Source of the DNA: an uncultured Ruminococcus sp.
Lineage (GTDB): Bacteria > Bacillota > Clostridia > Oscillospirales > CAG-272
NCBI GenBank assembly: GCA_902797495.1
Contig: CADBTH010000171.1
Span: 1-7,935, forward strand
DNA length: 7,935 nucleotides
Reading direction: 5' to 3'
Shown here: positions 1 through 6,496 of the stretch, piece by piece
How the letters are laid out: every line of letters begins with the position of its first letter
Numbering within the stretch: position 1 is the stretch's first letter
The notes under the pieces: model-generated
What the model saw: the letters and a program-made list of their open reading frames with translations, nothing else
What the model was told of the DNA's origin: nothing
The model's database searches: none
Made by a program: the position numbers and the translations under genes

Positions 1-60
1 GCGAATTCCCTGCCGCCGTGACATTTAGCGGCAGCAACCTCTCGTGCAATCACACCATGC
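1..60 (-). promoter_or_regulatory. Possible structured 5' leader RNA running off the left edge
   Basis: Directly downstream of a strong leftward promoter, these 60 bases are much richer in GC than the following AT-rich stretch. Positions 11-18 and 29-36 form an 8-bp stem with a 10-base loop. One pair (14 with 33) is a G-U wobble in the minus-strand RNA but a C-A mismatch in plus-strand RNA, so the fold favours leftward transcription. I see no start codon with a ribosome site here, so this is probably the untranslated leader of a gene beyond the edge, or the start of a non-coding RNA. I do not recognise the family; a ribosomal-protein-type leader or other cis-acting RNA is possible but unproven. 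Confidence 0.35.
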
Positions 61-66
61 CTAATG

Positions 67-96
67 ATTATACAATATATATAAAGGACTTGTCAA
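67..96 (-). promoter_or_regulatory. Strong leftward sigma-A-type promoter
   Basis: Read on the minus strand, a perfect TTGACA (-35, positions 96-91) is followed after 18 bases by a perfect TATAAT (-10, positions 72-67). Transcription should begin near position 60 and proceed off the left edge. The match to the vegetative consensus suggests a highly expressed product. It diverges from the promoter at 189-217. Confidence 0.75.
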
Positions 97-188
97 GCTA
101 AATCTGATTTTATTTCGTAGAAAAATATAGAATTTTCAAGCAAATTTTTGTGCAATTTGCACCGAATGAAAAAAATAAAAAATACCGC
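97..188. other. AT-rich divergent intergenic region with candidate UP element
   Basis: This is the spacer between the two divergent promoters. It is strongly AT-rich, has no ORF with a ribosome site, and includes an A-rich run at about 167-184 just upstream of the rightward -35, placed as an UP element would be. Together with 1-96 and 189-286 it makes up a 286-base stretch without a supported protein gene. Confidence 0.45.
150..162. promoter_or_regulatory. Perfect palindrome, candidate operator
   Basis: GTGCAATTTGCAC is a perfect inverted repeat of six bases around a central T. It lies between the divergent promoters, about 27 bases upstream of the rightward -35 and about 54 upstream of the leftward -35. 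An overlapping 7-bp inverted repeat (140-146 with 154-160) extends the symmetry. Position and symmetry fit a dimeric regulator site, but no regulator gene is in view and AT-rich DNA yields chance palindromes. Confidence 0.35.
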
Positions 189-217
189 TTGATACCTTCT
201 CAGTTATATGATATAAT
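189..217 (+). promoter_or_regulatory. Rightward extended -10 promoter for the four-gene operon
   Basis: TTGATA (189-194, one mismatch to TTGACA) is followed after 17 bases by a perfect TATAAT (212-217). TGA directly before it (209-211) gives an extended -10. Transcription should begin near 224, giving a leader of roughly 60 bases. It is the only convincing promoter ahead of the genes at 287-4157, whose short gaps suggest one transcript. Confidence 0.75.
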
Positions 218-258
218 ACAAAATAATAGATTTTATCATATATTATTATATAACATAA

Positions 259-270
259 GGCTGTTCAGCC
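259..270 (+). promoter_or_regulatory. Short leader hairpin touching the ribosome site
   Basis: GGCTGTTCAGCC can fold as a 4-5 bp stem with a very small loop. It ends one base before GGAAGGTG (271-278), the only plausible Shine-Dalgarno sequence for the first gene. It might tune translation initiation, but it is short and may be incidental. Confidence 0.25.
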
Positions 271-286
271 GGAAGGTGTGACTGTT

Positions 287-1369
287 TTGAAACGTTCGAA
301 ATCAAAGATCTTTCTCATTATCATCTCTTTCATCGCGCTCGCGGCGGCCGTCGCCGGAGCCGTCTCTCTGTTCCTTGCGATGGAGCGCGACTACGAGCAC
401 GTGATACATCATTTTGCATACGGCTCCAGGCTCTCCCTGACAGCTTCCGCGATATGCGCCTCGGGCGTCGTTTTCGCTCTGGTCGCGTCGTTCGTAACGT
501 CGAAGAAGCTCGTCCTGGCGGAGAAAGACAGTAAGAACACCTTTATCGGAATGTTCACGTCCGTCCTCGCGGGACTGATGTGCGGGCTCGTCTTCTGCGT
601 CGGGGTAAAAGAAGGGATACCCGCCGAAAAGCCCGGCATCCTTCTCGCAGAGCTCACCTTCACGGTGCTCTCCACCGTCTACTTCTTCCTGAAAGCGTTC
701 GGCGCGTGCAGCAAGAAGCCGACGCTCTCCCTCTTCGGACTCCTCCCCGCGCTGATGTGCGCGTTCATGATCCTGAGGCTTTATTTCAACGCGGACGAAC
801 CGCTGAACTCTCCTCTTAAAATATTCGAGATCGTCATGCTCGTATCCTTCATGTTCTACTTCACCGCGGAGACCGGTATCAGCATCCTGCGCCCGAAGAT
901 GAACAGAAAATACGTATTCGCGGGCGTGTTTGCGATAACGTCCGGCGGAATGGTCGCAGCGGCGAGACTTGCGGCAAGGATCGCCGACGTCACGAATTTC
1001 AAATTCGACGTGGTCAGATGCGCGTTCTGCGCCATCATCTGGCTCTGCATTACCGCGTCGTTCTTTGAAAAGCTCTTCCTTGCGCGCGAAAACGAAGAAG
1101 ATGAAGCGTTCTTTGATAATGAAAACGCGGACGGAGAAAAAGACGGCTCCGAAAAGACGGACGACGTCGACGGCGAAAAAGAAGCCGAAGAAAAAGGCGA
1201 AGACGAAGTTCCGTTCGCCGAGCCCGACAAAGACGCGGAAGACGCGGCCGATGGCGCTGACGGCGAGGAGGAATCGATCGAAGACACGATCAGGGAAACG
1301 ATCGAAGAGGCCGAAGAGCTTTTGGAAAAAGACGAACCGTCCGCAGACGAGACCGCGGAGGACAAATGA
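287..1369 (+). CDS. Eight-span membrane protein with a long acidic C-terminal tail, function unknown
   Basis: I do not recognise this 360-residue protein. About eight hydrophobic segments can be read at residues 7-30, 48-71, 85-107, 117-138, 146-166, 178-197, 209-231 and 243-262. A tail of about 93 residues follows, dominated by Asp, Glu, Lys and Ala, and ending in a probable amphipathic helix near 329-347. The N-terminus is Lys/Arg-rich, so it and, after an even number of spans, the tail should both be cytoplasmic. I chose the TTG at 287 because GGAAGGTG (271-278) lies 8 bases upstream; the in-frame GTG at 278 overlaps that site. It is first in an operon with xpaC, telA and a lemA-like gene, 42 bases before xpaC. 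The tail could be a docking surface for the cytoplasmic TelA protein or could bind cations; both ideas are inference. No transporter or enzyme motif is visible. Confidence 0.85.
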   Translation: MKRSKSKIFLIIISFIALAAAVAGAVSLFLAMERDYEHVIHHFAYGSRLSLTASAICASGVVFALVASFVTSKKLVLAEKDSKNTFIGMFTSVLAGLMCGLVFCVGVKEGIPAEKPGILLAELTFTVLSTVYFFLKAFGACSKKPTLSLFGLLPALMCAFMILRLYFNADEPLNSPLKIFEIVMLVSFMFYFTAETGISILRPKMNRKYVFAGVFAITSGGMVAAARLAARIADVTNFKFDVVRCAFCAIIWLCITASFFEKLFLARENEEDEAFFDNENADGEKDGSEKTDDVDGEKEAEEKGEDEVPFAEPDKDAEDAADGADGEEESIEDTIRETIEEAEELLEKDEPSADETAEDK

Positions 1370-1411
1370 TCCGCGCGTCGTTATTTCCCGAAACCCGACA
1401 GGAGGTGTGAT

Positions 1412-2047
1412 ATGAGCAAGAAAAAGATCGCGGTCACAAAACGCACGACCGCGCCATACTACTCCACGGCGATAACGTTCTTTCTGCTGGCGCTGATATT
1501 CACGCCGCACACGATCGTCGGATTCGCCGTGATAACTGCGATATGCGTCGCGGTGTTCTTTCTGGTAAGAAAATTCTCCGGCGACGTGACGGTCTACAAG
1601 GACCGTCCCGCACTCGGCATACCGGAGCTTGACGAAACGATCAACGCGCTGAACGATGCGTCCGATCTCTTCACGAACGCACAGCCCCTCTTCTTCTCGA
1701 GATCGACCGAGGCGTCCGACCATCTGCTCTCGATAAAAGCGACGACGGACGGAATGGCGGCGAACCTCACCGCTCATCCGGAAGACCTGAAAATCATCAG
1801 AAAGTTCGCGACTCTCTATCTTCCGATGGTGGTCAAGATGATCAAGAATTACGAGGAGATGTACAGGCAGGGCAACAAGGGGGACAACATCAACTCCTCC
1901 ATGAGCGCTATCGAAGGCTCGCTCGTCTCAATAGACGACGCGTTCCGCCGCCAGCTCGACGCTCAGTTCGCCAACGACAACCTCGACGTCACGACGGATA
2001 TCGAGGTGCTCGACGCTCTGATGGGCGGAAATAAGATAGACAACTAA
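1412..2047 (+). CDS. xpaC: XpaC-like membrane protein (5-bromo-4-chloroindolyl phosphate hydrolysis family)
   Basis: This 211-residue protein has a basic N-terminus, two adjacent membrane spans (about 16-32 and 35-53) and a soluble helical domain. The C-terminal half carries what I recall as the XpaC family pattern (Pfam PF10112): IRKFATLYLPMVVKMIKNYE at 129-148, then a helix leading to DAFRRQLDAQFANDNLDV (176-193) and a short DIEVLDALM end. The family was named for hydrolysis of an indolyl phosphate dye, and its real substrate or role is unknown. The basic N-terminus and hairpin of two spans place the soluble domain in the cytoplasm. AGGAGGTG (1400-1407) four bases before the ATG fixes the start. 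In Bacillus subtilis xpaC is next to yaaN, a telA homologue, and here too telA follows 40 bases later, which supports the assignment and suggests the two proteins act together. Confidence 0.85.
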   Translation: MSKKKIAVTKRTTAPYYSTAITFFLLALIFTPHTIVGFAVITAICVAVFFLVRKFSGDVTVYKDRPALGIPELDETINALNDASDLFTNAQPLFFSRSTEASDHLLSIKATTDGMAANLTAHPEDLKIIRKFATLYLPMVVKMIKNYEEMYRQGNKGDNINSSMSAIEGSLVSIDDAFRRQLDAQFANDNLDVTTDIEVLDALMGGNKIDN

Positions 2048-2051
2048 TTTA

Positions 2052-2072
2052 TTCAGATAATTTTCAGATTAT
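2052..2072 (+). repeat. Two imperfect 10-base tandem copies before the telA ribosome site
   Basis: TTCAGATAAT (2052-2061) and TTCAGATTAT (2063-2072) differ at one base and are offset by 11 bases, about one helical turn. They fill the xpaC-telA gap just ahead of AAGGAG (2075-2080). This could be a binding site, an unstructured ribosome standby region, or chance in a short AT-rich gap. Confidence 0.3.
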
Positions 2073-2087
2073 TTAAGGAGAACTATC

Positions 2088-3269
2088 ATGGCAGAACTCG
2101 AAAACGGAATCGAAAAAAGCAGCGTACCCGAACTCACACTCGACCCGATGGGAGTCGCAGCGGCAATGCCCGACGTCGGCGCGGAAAGCATACCGTCCGT
2201 CGAAACGGCAGTCCAGGAACCCAACTACGAGGATCAGCTGACCGAAGAGGAAAAGGCGAAGGTCGAAGAGTTCTCGAAGAGCATCGACATCTCGAACAGC
2301 AGCCTCGTCATGCAGTACGGCGCGGCGGCTCAGCAGAAGGTCGCCGAGTTTTCGGACAGCGCTCTCGAGAACGTCAGAAACAAGGATTTCGGAGAAGTGG
2401 GCGATATGCTCTCCGGTCTCGTAGTCGAGCTGAAAGGCATCACGGACGACGACTCCAAAGGACTCATGGGTCTGTTCAAAAAGTCAAAGAACAAGATAGA
2501 AACGATGAAAGCGAAGTATCAGAAGGCTGAGAAGAGCGTCGACACCATCGTCGCGTCTCTCGAAGGTCATCAGGTAGTTCTGCTCAAGGATATCTCGATG
2601 CTCGACAAACTGTACGGCATCAACCTCGACTATCTCAAGGAACTCACGATGTACATCATCGCAGGCGACAAGAGACTCAAGGAAGAGCGCGAGACGACCC
2701 TCGTCGAGATGAGAGAAAAGGCTAAAGCGTCGGGACTTCCCGAGGACGCTCAGGCGGCAAACGACTTCGAGTCCATGTGCGAACGCTTCGAGAAGAAGAT
2801 CCACGACCTCAAGCTCACGAGAACCATCTCCATCCAGATGGCTCCTCAGATCAGACTCGTTCAGAGCAACGACGCTCTGATGACGGAAAAGATCCAGTCG
2901 ACGATCGTCAACACGATCCCGCTTTGGAAGAGCCAGATGCTCATATCCCTCGGACTCGCGCACTCCAAGCAGGCGATGGAGGCAGAAAAAGCCGTCAACG
3001 ATATGACGAACGACCTTCTCAAGAAGAACGCGGAAGCCCTCCACCAGGCGACGGTAGAAGTTGCGAAGGAGAGCGAACGCGGCATCGTGGATATCGAGAC
3101 TCTCAAGCACACGAACAGCGAGCTCATCAAGACTCTTGAAGAAGTTCAGGAGATCCAGGAGAACGGCAGAGCGGGCAGACGCGCCGCTGAAGCCGAGCTC
3201 GTCAAGATAGAAGACGAACTCCGCGCTAAGCTCCTCAAGCTGAAAGCAAACGCGGATACGAACAACTGA
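2088..3269 (+). CDS. telA: TelA/YaaN family protein (toxic anion resistance)
   Basis: A 393-residue soluble, almost wholly helical protein of the TelA family (Pfam PF05816), of usual length for the family. An acidic, low-complexity N-terminus (1-55) precedes the domain. Recognisable family segments are the DKLYGINLDYLKELTMYIIAG region (about 172-192) and the central conserved core at 259-284, with QSNDALMTEKIQ, then NTIPLWKSQM. The C-terminal 300-388 region looks like a long coiled coil. There is no signal peptide or membrane span, so it should be cytoplasmic. TelA proteins have been linked to tellurite and other toxic anion resistance and to cell-envelope stress, but no enzymatic activity is established. 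AAGGAG (2075-2080) seven bases before the ATG fixes the start. It sits between xpaC and a lemA-like gene in one operon. Tellurite is unlikely to be the natural signal; a general membrane-stress role is more plausible, but that is inference. Confidence 0.92.
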   Translation: MAELENGIEKSSVPELTLDPMGVAAAMPDVGAESIPSVETAVQEPNYEDQLTEEEKAKVEEFSKSIDISNSSLVMQYGAAAQQKVAEFSDSALENVRNKDFGEVGDMLSGLVVELKGITDDDSKGLMGLFKKSKNKIETMKAKYQKAEKSVDTIVASLEGHQVVLLKDISMLDKLYGINLDYLKELTMYIIAGDKRLKEERETTLVEMREKAKASGLPEDAQAANDFESMCERFEKKIHDLKLTRTISIQMAPQIRLVQSNDALMTEKIQSTIVNTIPLWKSQMLISLGLAHSKQAMEAEKAVNDMTNDLLKKNAEALHQATVEVAKESERGIVDIETLKHTNSELIKTLEEVQEIQENGRAGRRAAEAELVKIEDELRAKLLKLKANADTNN

Positions 3270-3311
3270 TAACTCACAACCGGTCCCGATCCCGGAGAAA
3301 GGAGATTTGCC

Positions 3312-4157
3312 ATGGCTGACAACAAGAACGTCAATTACACTAACAACGACGGCGCAAAGTTCAGATATTCCGCAAGCTGGGATAAAAAGGACGACAAGAA
3401 GGACGGCGCGAAGACTTCGCCGAAAAAGACCGAAAAAATAAAAGAAGCTCTGACAAAGCGCTCCGTTTTCTGGAAGACGAACCGCGCCTTCGCGATATTC
3501 GTCCTCGTCGCCGTAATAATCCTCTCCTCTGCGTGGAGCGTATACCGCGCGGTCTCGGGCGACGCCTCGGACGTCAAGGAGTATTACGAGGAGGACGGGA
3601 TCAGAAGCGCCATCAAAGAGACGGTCGAGAGCGCGAACAGCCTTATATCAATGAACGAGGTGCTCAATCCGGACAGCTCCCTTAACAAGGAATGCCGGGA
3701 CATCTCGGAGGAACTGTACGACGAGCTGACCGATCCCTTCTGGAACGACACGTCGCTCGCAAAACGTCTGCACGACAAATCCGAAGCGATATACAATCTC
3801 ATCGTCTACGGGGACGCGGGCAGCGCGGAAGCGAGAGCGGACGCAGAAAGGCTTTACGGAAAGCTTGACGCCGGCTATAAGAGCCTCGGCGATTCCGTAA
3901 ACTACTCGAGCGCCGCGGAAGCGTACAACAAGACGGTGTCGAGATTCCCCGCGAGCCTCTTTCCGATCGACAAAGCGCCGGTATTCGAGCATTTCAACGC
4001 CCCCGCAAGCAGTTCGTCCTCGTCGTCCGGCGTATCCGCCGTCTTCTCGTGGATAATCGCGGCGATATCGGGACTCTCGATACCTCAGATCGCAGGTCTT
4101 GCGGTGGCAGTCGTCATCATCGTAAGGCTCATAGTTAAAAGAAACGAAACGAAATAA
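3312..4157 (+). CDS. LemA-like protein with membrane anchors at both ends
   Basis: This 281-residue protein has a hydrophilic, Lys/Asp-rich N-terminus (1-50), a membrane span (about 59-80), a helical domain (about 88-228), a Ser-rich linker (233-239) and a hydrophobic C-terminus (about 244-275) ending in VKRNETK. Basic residues flank the outside edges of both spans, so the positive-inside rule puts the central domain outside the cytoplasm. The segment AEAYNKTVSRFPASLF (202-217) followed by a Phe-containing stretch matches the YN..V..FP..L signature near the end of LemA domains (PF04011). The rest of the match is weak, and LemA proteins normally have only the N-terminal span, so the C-terminal anchor is unusual. 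LemA function is unknown. AAAGGAG (3298-3304) seven bases upstream sets the ATG. It is last in the operon, 42 bases after telA and before a hairpin. An unrelated helical membrane protein remains possible. Confidence 0.7.
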   Translation: MADNKNVNYTNNDGAKFRYSASWDKKDDKKDGAKTSPKKTEKIKEALTKRSVFWKTNRAFAIFVLVAVIILSSAWSVYRAVSGDASDVKEYYEEDGIRSAIKETVESANSLISMNEVLNPDSSLNKECRDISEELYDELTDPFWNDTSLAKRLHDKSEAIYNLIVYGDAGSAEARADAERLYGKLDAGYKSLGDSVNYSSAAEAYNKTVSRFPASLFPIDKAPVFEHFNAPASSSSSSSGVSAVFSWIIAAISGLSIPQIAGLAVAVVIIVRLIVKRNETK

Positions 4158-4180
4158 GATAAATGATGCCGGAATCGTCA

Positions 4181-4217
4181 GAGCTATGCCCTCCGGGGCA
4201 TAGCTCGGTTTCGGTTT
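4181..4217 (+). terminator. Hairpin between the lemA-like gene and the ABC-F gene
   Basis: Positions 4181-4191 and 4196-4206 form a perfect 11-bp stem with a TCCG loop, followed by GGTTTCGGTTT. The stem is strong but the tail has interrupted T runs, so termination may be partial. It ends only 11 bases before the AAGGAAG ribosome site of the ABC-F gene, so it could also act as an attenuator or 5' stabiliser for that gene. Confidence 0.6.
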
Positions 4218-4226
4218 AAGGAAGAC

Positions 4227-6143
4227 ATGATCATACTCAGCGTCAGCGGACTCTCGTTCAGAGTCGGTACTAAAGAAATACTTGAGAATATCAGCTTCGC
4301 CGTCGAAGACGGCGACAGGGTCGGGATCGTCGGCGTAAACGGGTCGGGGAAATCGACCCTTCTCCGCATGATCACGGGCAAGCTCGAGCAGTCCGACGGC
4401 GCCGTATATATAGCGAAGGACAAGAGCGTCGGAATGATGGAGCAGGACGACGCGTTCAACGTGATCGAGGGCGGCTCGTTCGACGACACGGTCCTCTCGC
4501 AGATGTACGCGGCGTACCCGGAGCTCTGCCGCGACGAGGACAGACTCTCCGAGCTTGAAGAGCTTCTGAAGAGCGCGGAGGGAGAGGAGCTGAAAAGATA
4601 TACCGCCGAGTTTTCCGAGACCAACTCAAGATTCATCGACAACGGCGGACTTCACTACAAATCGAGGTGCCGCAGTATCCTCTCGAAGCTCGGGTTCTCC
4701 GAAGAGTACCTTTCAAACAGAGTCTCGTCCCTGAGCGGAGGGGAGAGAGCGAGGCTGAATCTCGCAAGGCTTCTCTTCAGAGAGCCGGACGTGCTCATCC
4801 TCGACGAGCCGACGAACCACCTCGACACGGACACACTGGAGTGGCTCGAAGGGATACTCTCGTCGTATAAAAAGACTCTTCTCGTCGTCAGCCACGACAG
4901 ATATTTCCTCGACAAGGTGACGACGAAGACGCTCGATATAGAGCATCACGCGGCGAAACTGTACGGTGTCCCGTACTCGAAATACACGGAGCAGAAAGAG
5001 GCCGATCGCAAAGCGGCGGAGAAGAAATACGATCTTCAGCAGAAGGAGATCGCGAGGCTCGAGGCGTACATCGAGCAGCAGCGCAGATGGAACCGCGAAC
5101 GAAATATCATCGCCGCGGAGAGCCGCGAAAAGGCGATCGCGCGGATGGAAAAGGTCGAGAGGCCGAAGGACGCGCCTCAGTCGATCCGCTTCGGATTCAC
5201 TAAGAACCGCGAGAGCGGGAACGACGTCTTGTCCGTGCGCGGTCTGTCAATGGAATTCCCCGCAAAAAAACTGTTTGAAAATATAAGTTTCGAGGTCAAG
5301 AAGAGAGAGCACGTCTTTATCGCGGGAGCGAACGGGACGGGAAAATCGACTCTTCTGAAAATTCTTCTCGAAAAGATACCCGCGACGGCGGGAGTCTTCG
5401 AGCTCGGATACAACGTGACGATCGGTTACTACGACCAGGAGAACCAGAATCTCGACCCGTCGAAGACGGTGATCGACGAGCTCTGGGACGCTTATCCCGA
5501 CAAGAATCAGACCGAACTGAGGAACACCCTCGCTCTGTTCATGTTCAGAGGCGAGGACGCCTTCAAACAGGTCGCGGTCCTCTCGGGCGGCGAGAGAGCG
5601 AGGCTGACCCTCGCCAAGCTGATCCTGTCGAAGATGAACCTTCTCATCCTCGACGAGCCGACGAACCACCTCGACATTCAGTCGCGCGAAGCGCTCGAAT
5701 CGGCTCTCGAAGGATTCGACGGAACTATCATCGCCGTATCCCACGACAGATATTTCATCAAGAAGCTCGCCACGAGGGTGATCGAGCTGAAGGACGGCGG
5801 CATCGTCAACCACATCGGCGGCTACGAGGACTACGCCGCGGCGAGGGAAAGAGCGAAGCTGAACGCAGAAGAGGCAAAAGAAGAGTACGTTCCTCAGCAG
5901 ATGTCGAACAAGGAGCTTTATCTTCAGAGAAAGAAGGAAGCGGCGGAGGCTCGCCAGTACGAAAAGCACAGACGCGACGTGCTTGAAGAGATAGAAAGGC
6001 TCGAGCGCGAGCTCGCCGAGGTTTCGGAAGAGCTCTTCGGAGACGCCGCGACGGACTACGTGAGAGCCGCCGAGCTCGACGACCGCAAAACGGTGATCGA
6101 GGACAGACTCATGACTCTGTATGAGGAGGAAGAAAGCTTTTAA
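4227..6143 (+). CDS. ABC-F family ATPase, YdiF/Uup-like translation factor
   Basis: A 638-residue protein with two tandem ABC ATPase domains and no membrane span. Domain 1 has Walker A GVNGSGKST (36-44), signature LSGGERARLNLA (169-180), Walker B VLILDEPTNHLD (189-200, catalytic Glu 194) and VSHDR (221-225). Domain 2 has GANGTGKST (367-375), LSGGERARLTLA (452-463), LLILDEPTNHLD (472-483, Glu 478) and SHDR (505-508). All ATPase motifs look intact. The charged helical linker between them (about 240-320), the interdomain P-site tRNA interaction motif of the family, and a C-terminal coiled coil (about 560-635) fit the YdiF/Uup-like ABC-F group. Members bind the ribosomal E site and relieve stalls or, in some cases, antibiotics; no feature here singles out resistance. 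The ATG follows AAGGAAG (4218-4224) at close spacing. The gene is 69 bases after the lemA-like gene, with a hairpin between, and 10 bases before a cREC-like gene. I see no good separate promoter, so it may depend on read-through. Confidence 0.95.
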   Translation: MIILSVSGLSFRVGTKEILENISFAVEDGDRVGIVGVNGSGKSTLLRMITGKLEQSDGAVYIAKDKSVGMMEQDDAFNVIEGGSFDDTVLSQMYAAYPELCRDEDRLSELEELLKSAEGEELKRYTAEFSETNSRFIDNGGLHYKSRCRSILSKLGFSEEYLSNRVSSLSGGERARLNLARLLFREPDVLILDEPTNHLDTDTLEWLEGILSSYKKTLLVVSHDRYFLDKVTTKTLDIEHHAAKLYGVPYSKYTEQKEADRKAAEKKYDLQQKEIARLEAYIEQQRRWNRERNIIAAESREKAIARMEKVERPKDAPQSIRFGFTKNRESGNDVLSVRGLSMEFPAKKLFENISFEVKKREHVFIAGANGTGKSTLLKILLEKIPATAGVFELGYNVTIGYYDQENQNLDPSKTVIDELWDAYPDKNQTELRNTLALFMFRGEDAFKQVAVLSGGERARLTLAKLILSKMNLLILDEPTNHLDIQSREALESALEGFDGTIIAVSHDRYFIKKLATRVIELKDGGIVNHIGGYEDYAAARERAKLNAEEAKEEYVPQQMSNKELYLQRKKEAAEARQYEKHRRDVLEEIERLERELAEVSEELFGDAATDYVRAAELDDRKTVIEDRLMTLYEEEESF

Positions 6144-6153
6144 GGAGAGGTCT

Positions 6154-6453
6154 ATGAAACTGTACGTCGACGATATGCGTCCCTTTCCGCGGGAGGAGGA
6201 CTTCATCTGCTGCCGCACATACGAGGACGCGATATGGGAGATGTCCCTTCACGATTTCGAATACGTCTCTCTCGACTACCACCTCGGATACGGCGAGAGC
6301 GGGCTCGATATCCTCATTTGGATGAGAAACAACGGCAAGGTTCCGCCGAAGATAAATATCCACAGCACTCACGTCTGGGGAAGGCGCGAGATGAAGGAGT
6401 TTTGCGAAACGTATTTTCCGGACTCCGAGATAACGATGAACTATCCTTGCTGA
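6154..6453 (+). CDS. Small receiver-like protein, probable cyclic-phosphate-processing (cREC) family
   Basis: A 99-residue single-domain protein. An upstream in-frame ATG at 6121 lies inside the ABC-F gene without a ribosome site; AAGGAGAGG (6142-6150) selects the ATG at 6154, ten bases after the ABC-F stop. The fold pattern is receiver-like: KLYVDDMRPFP (2-12) carries the acidic pair (Asp 6-7), SLDYHLG (39-45) places Asp 41 where a phosphoacceptor would be, and IHSTHVWGRREM (69-80) matches the HS..-..G...M pattern I recall from the cyclic-phosphate-processing receiver family (PF20274). The usual motif is, from memory, LDHDLG; here the second Asp position is His. The family is thought to act in processing of cyclic phosphate, perhaps RNA repair, but its reaction is not established. 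No kinase or DNA-binding partner is present, which argues against a classical two-component regulator. Translation is probably coupled to the ABC-F gene, and a terminator follows. Confidence 0.8.
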   Translation: MKLYVDDMRPFPREEDFICCRTYEDAIWEMSLHDFEYVSLDYHLGYGESGLDILIWMRNNGKVPPKINIHSTHVWGRREMKEFCETYFPDSEITMNYPC

Positions 6454-6458
6454 AAGTG

Positions 6459-6496
6459 AAAGATCCGAAAGCGTTTCGCTTTCGGATCTTTTATTT
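6459..6496. terminator. Bidirectional intrinsic terminator between convergent genes
   Basis: Positions 6459-6473 and 6477-6491 form a perfect 15-bp stem with a TTT loop, followed by a T-rich tail (TTTTATTT ending at 6496) on the plus strand. On the minus strand the stem is followed by TTTCACTTT. It sits five bases after the cREC-like stop and directly beyond the stop of the leftward SipL-like gene, so it can end transcription from both sides. Confidence 0.88.

Noticed and set aside
856..1365. Ser-rich open frame of 169 codons on the minus strand
   Set aside because: It is the antisense of the acidic tail: Glu and Asp codons read backwards give Ser and Phe. No start signal or family motif is seen.
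302..1777. Open frame of 491 codons on the minus strand
   Set aside because: It lies opposite two well-supported genes, has no ribosome site, crosses the gap between them, and its translation is an Arg/Glu/Gly-rich sequence typical of the antisense of GC-rich codons.
4227..6143. Antibiotic-resistance ABC-F protein
   Set aside because: The sequence fits the housekeeping YdiF/Uup-like group with a C-terminal coiled coil; no diagnostic long interdomain loop of resistance types is evident, so no resistance claim is made.
5247..6218. Open frame of 323 codons on the minus strand under the ABC-F gene
   Set aside because: It is fully opposite the intact second ATPase domain and its sequence is the antisense of Walker and coiled-coil codons; no ribosome site.
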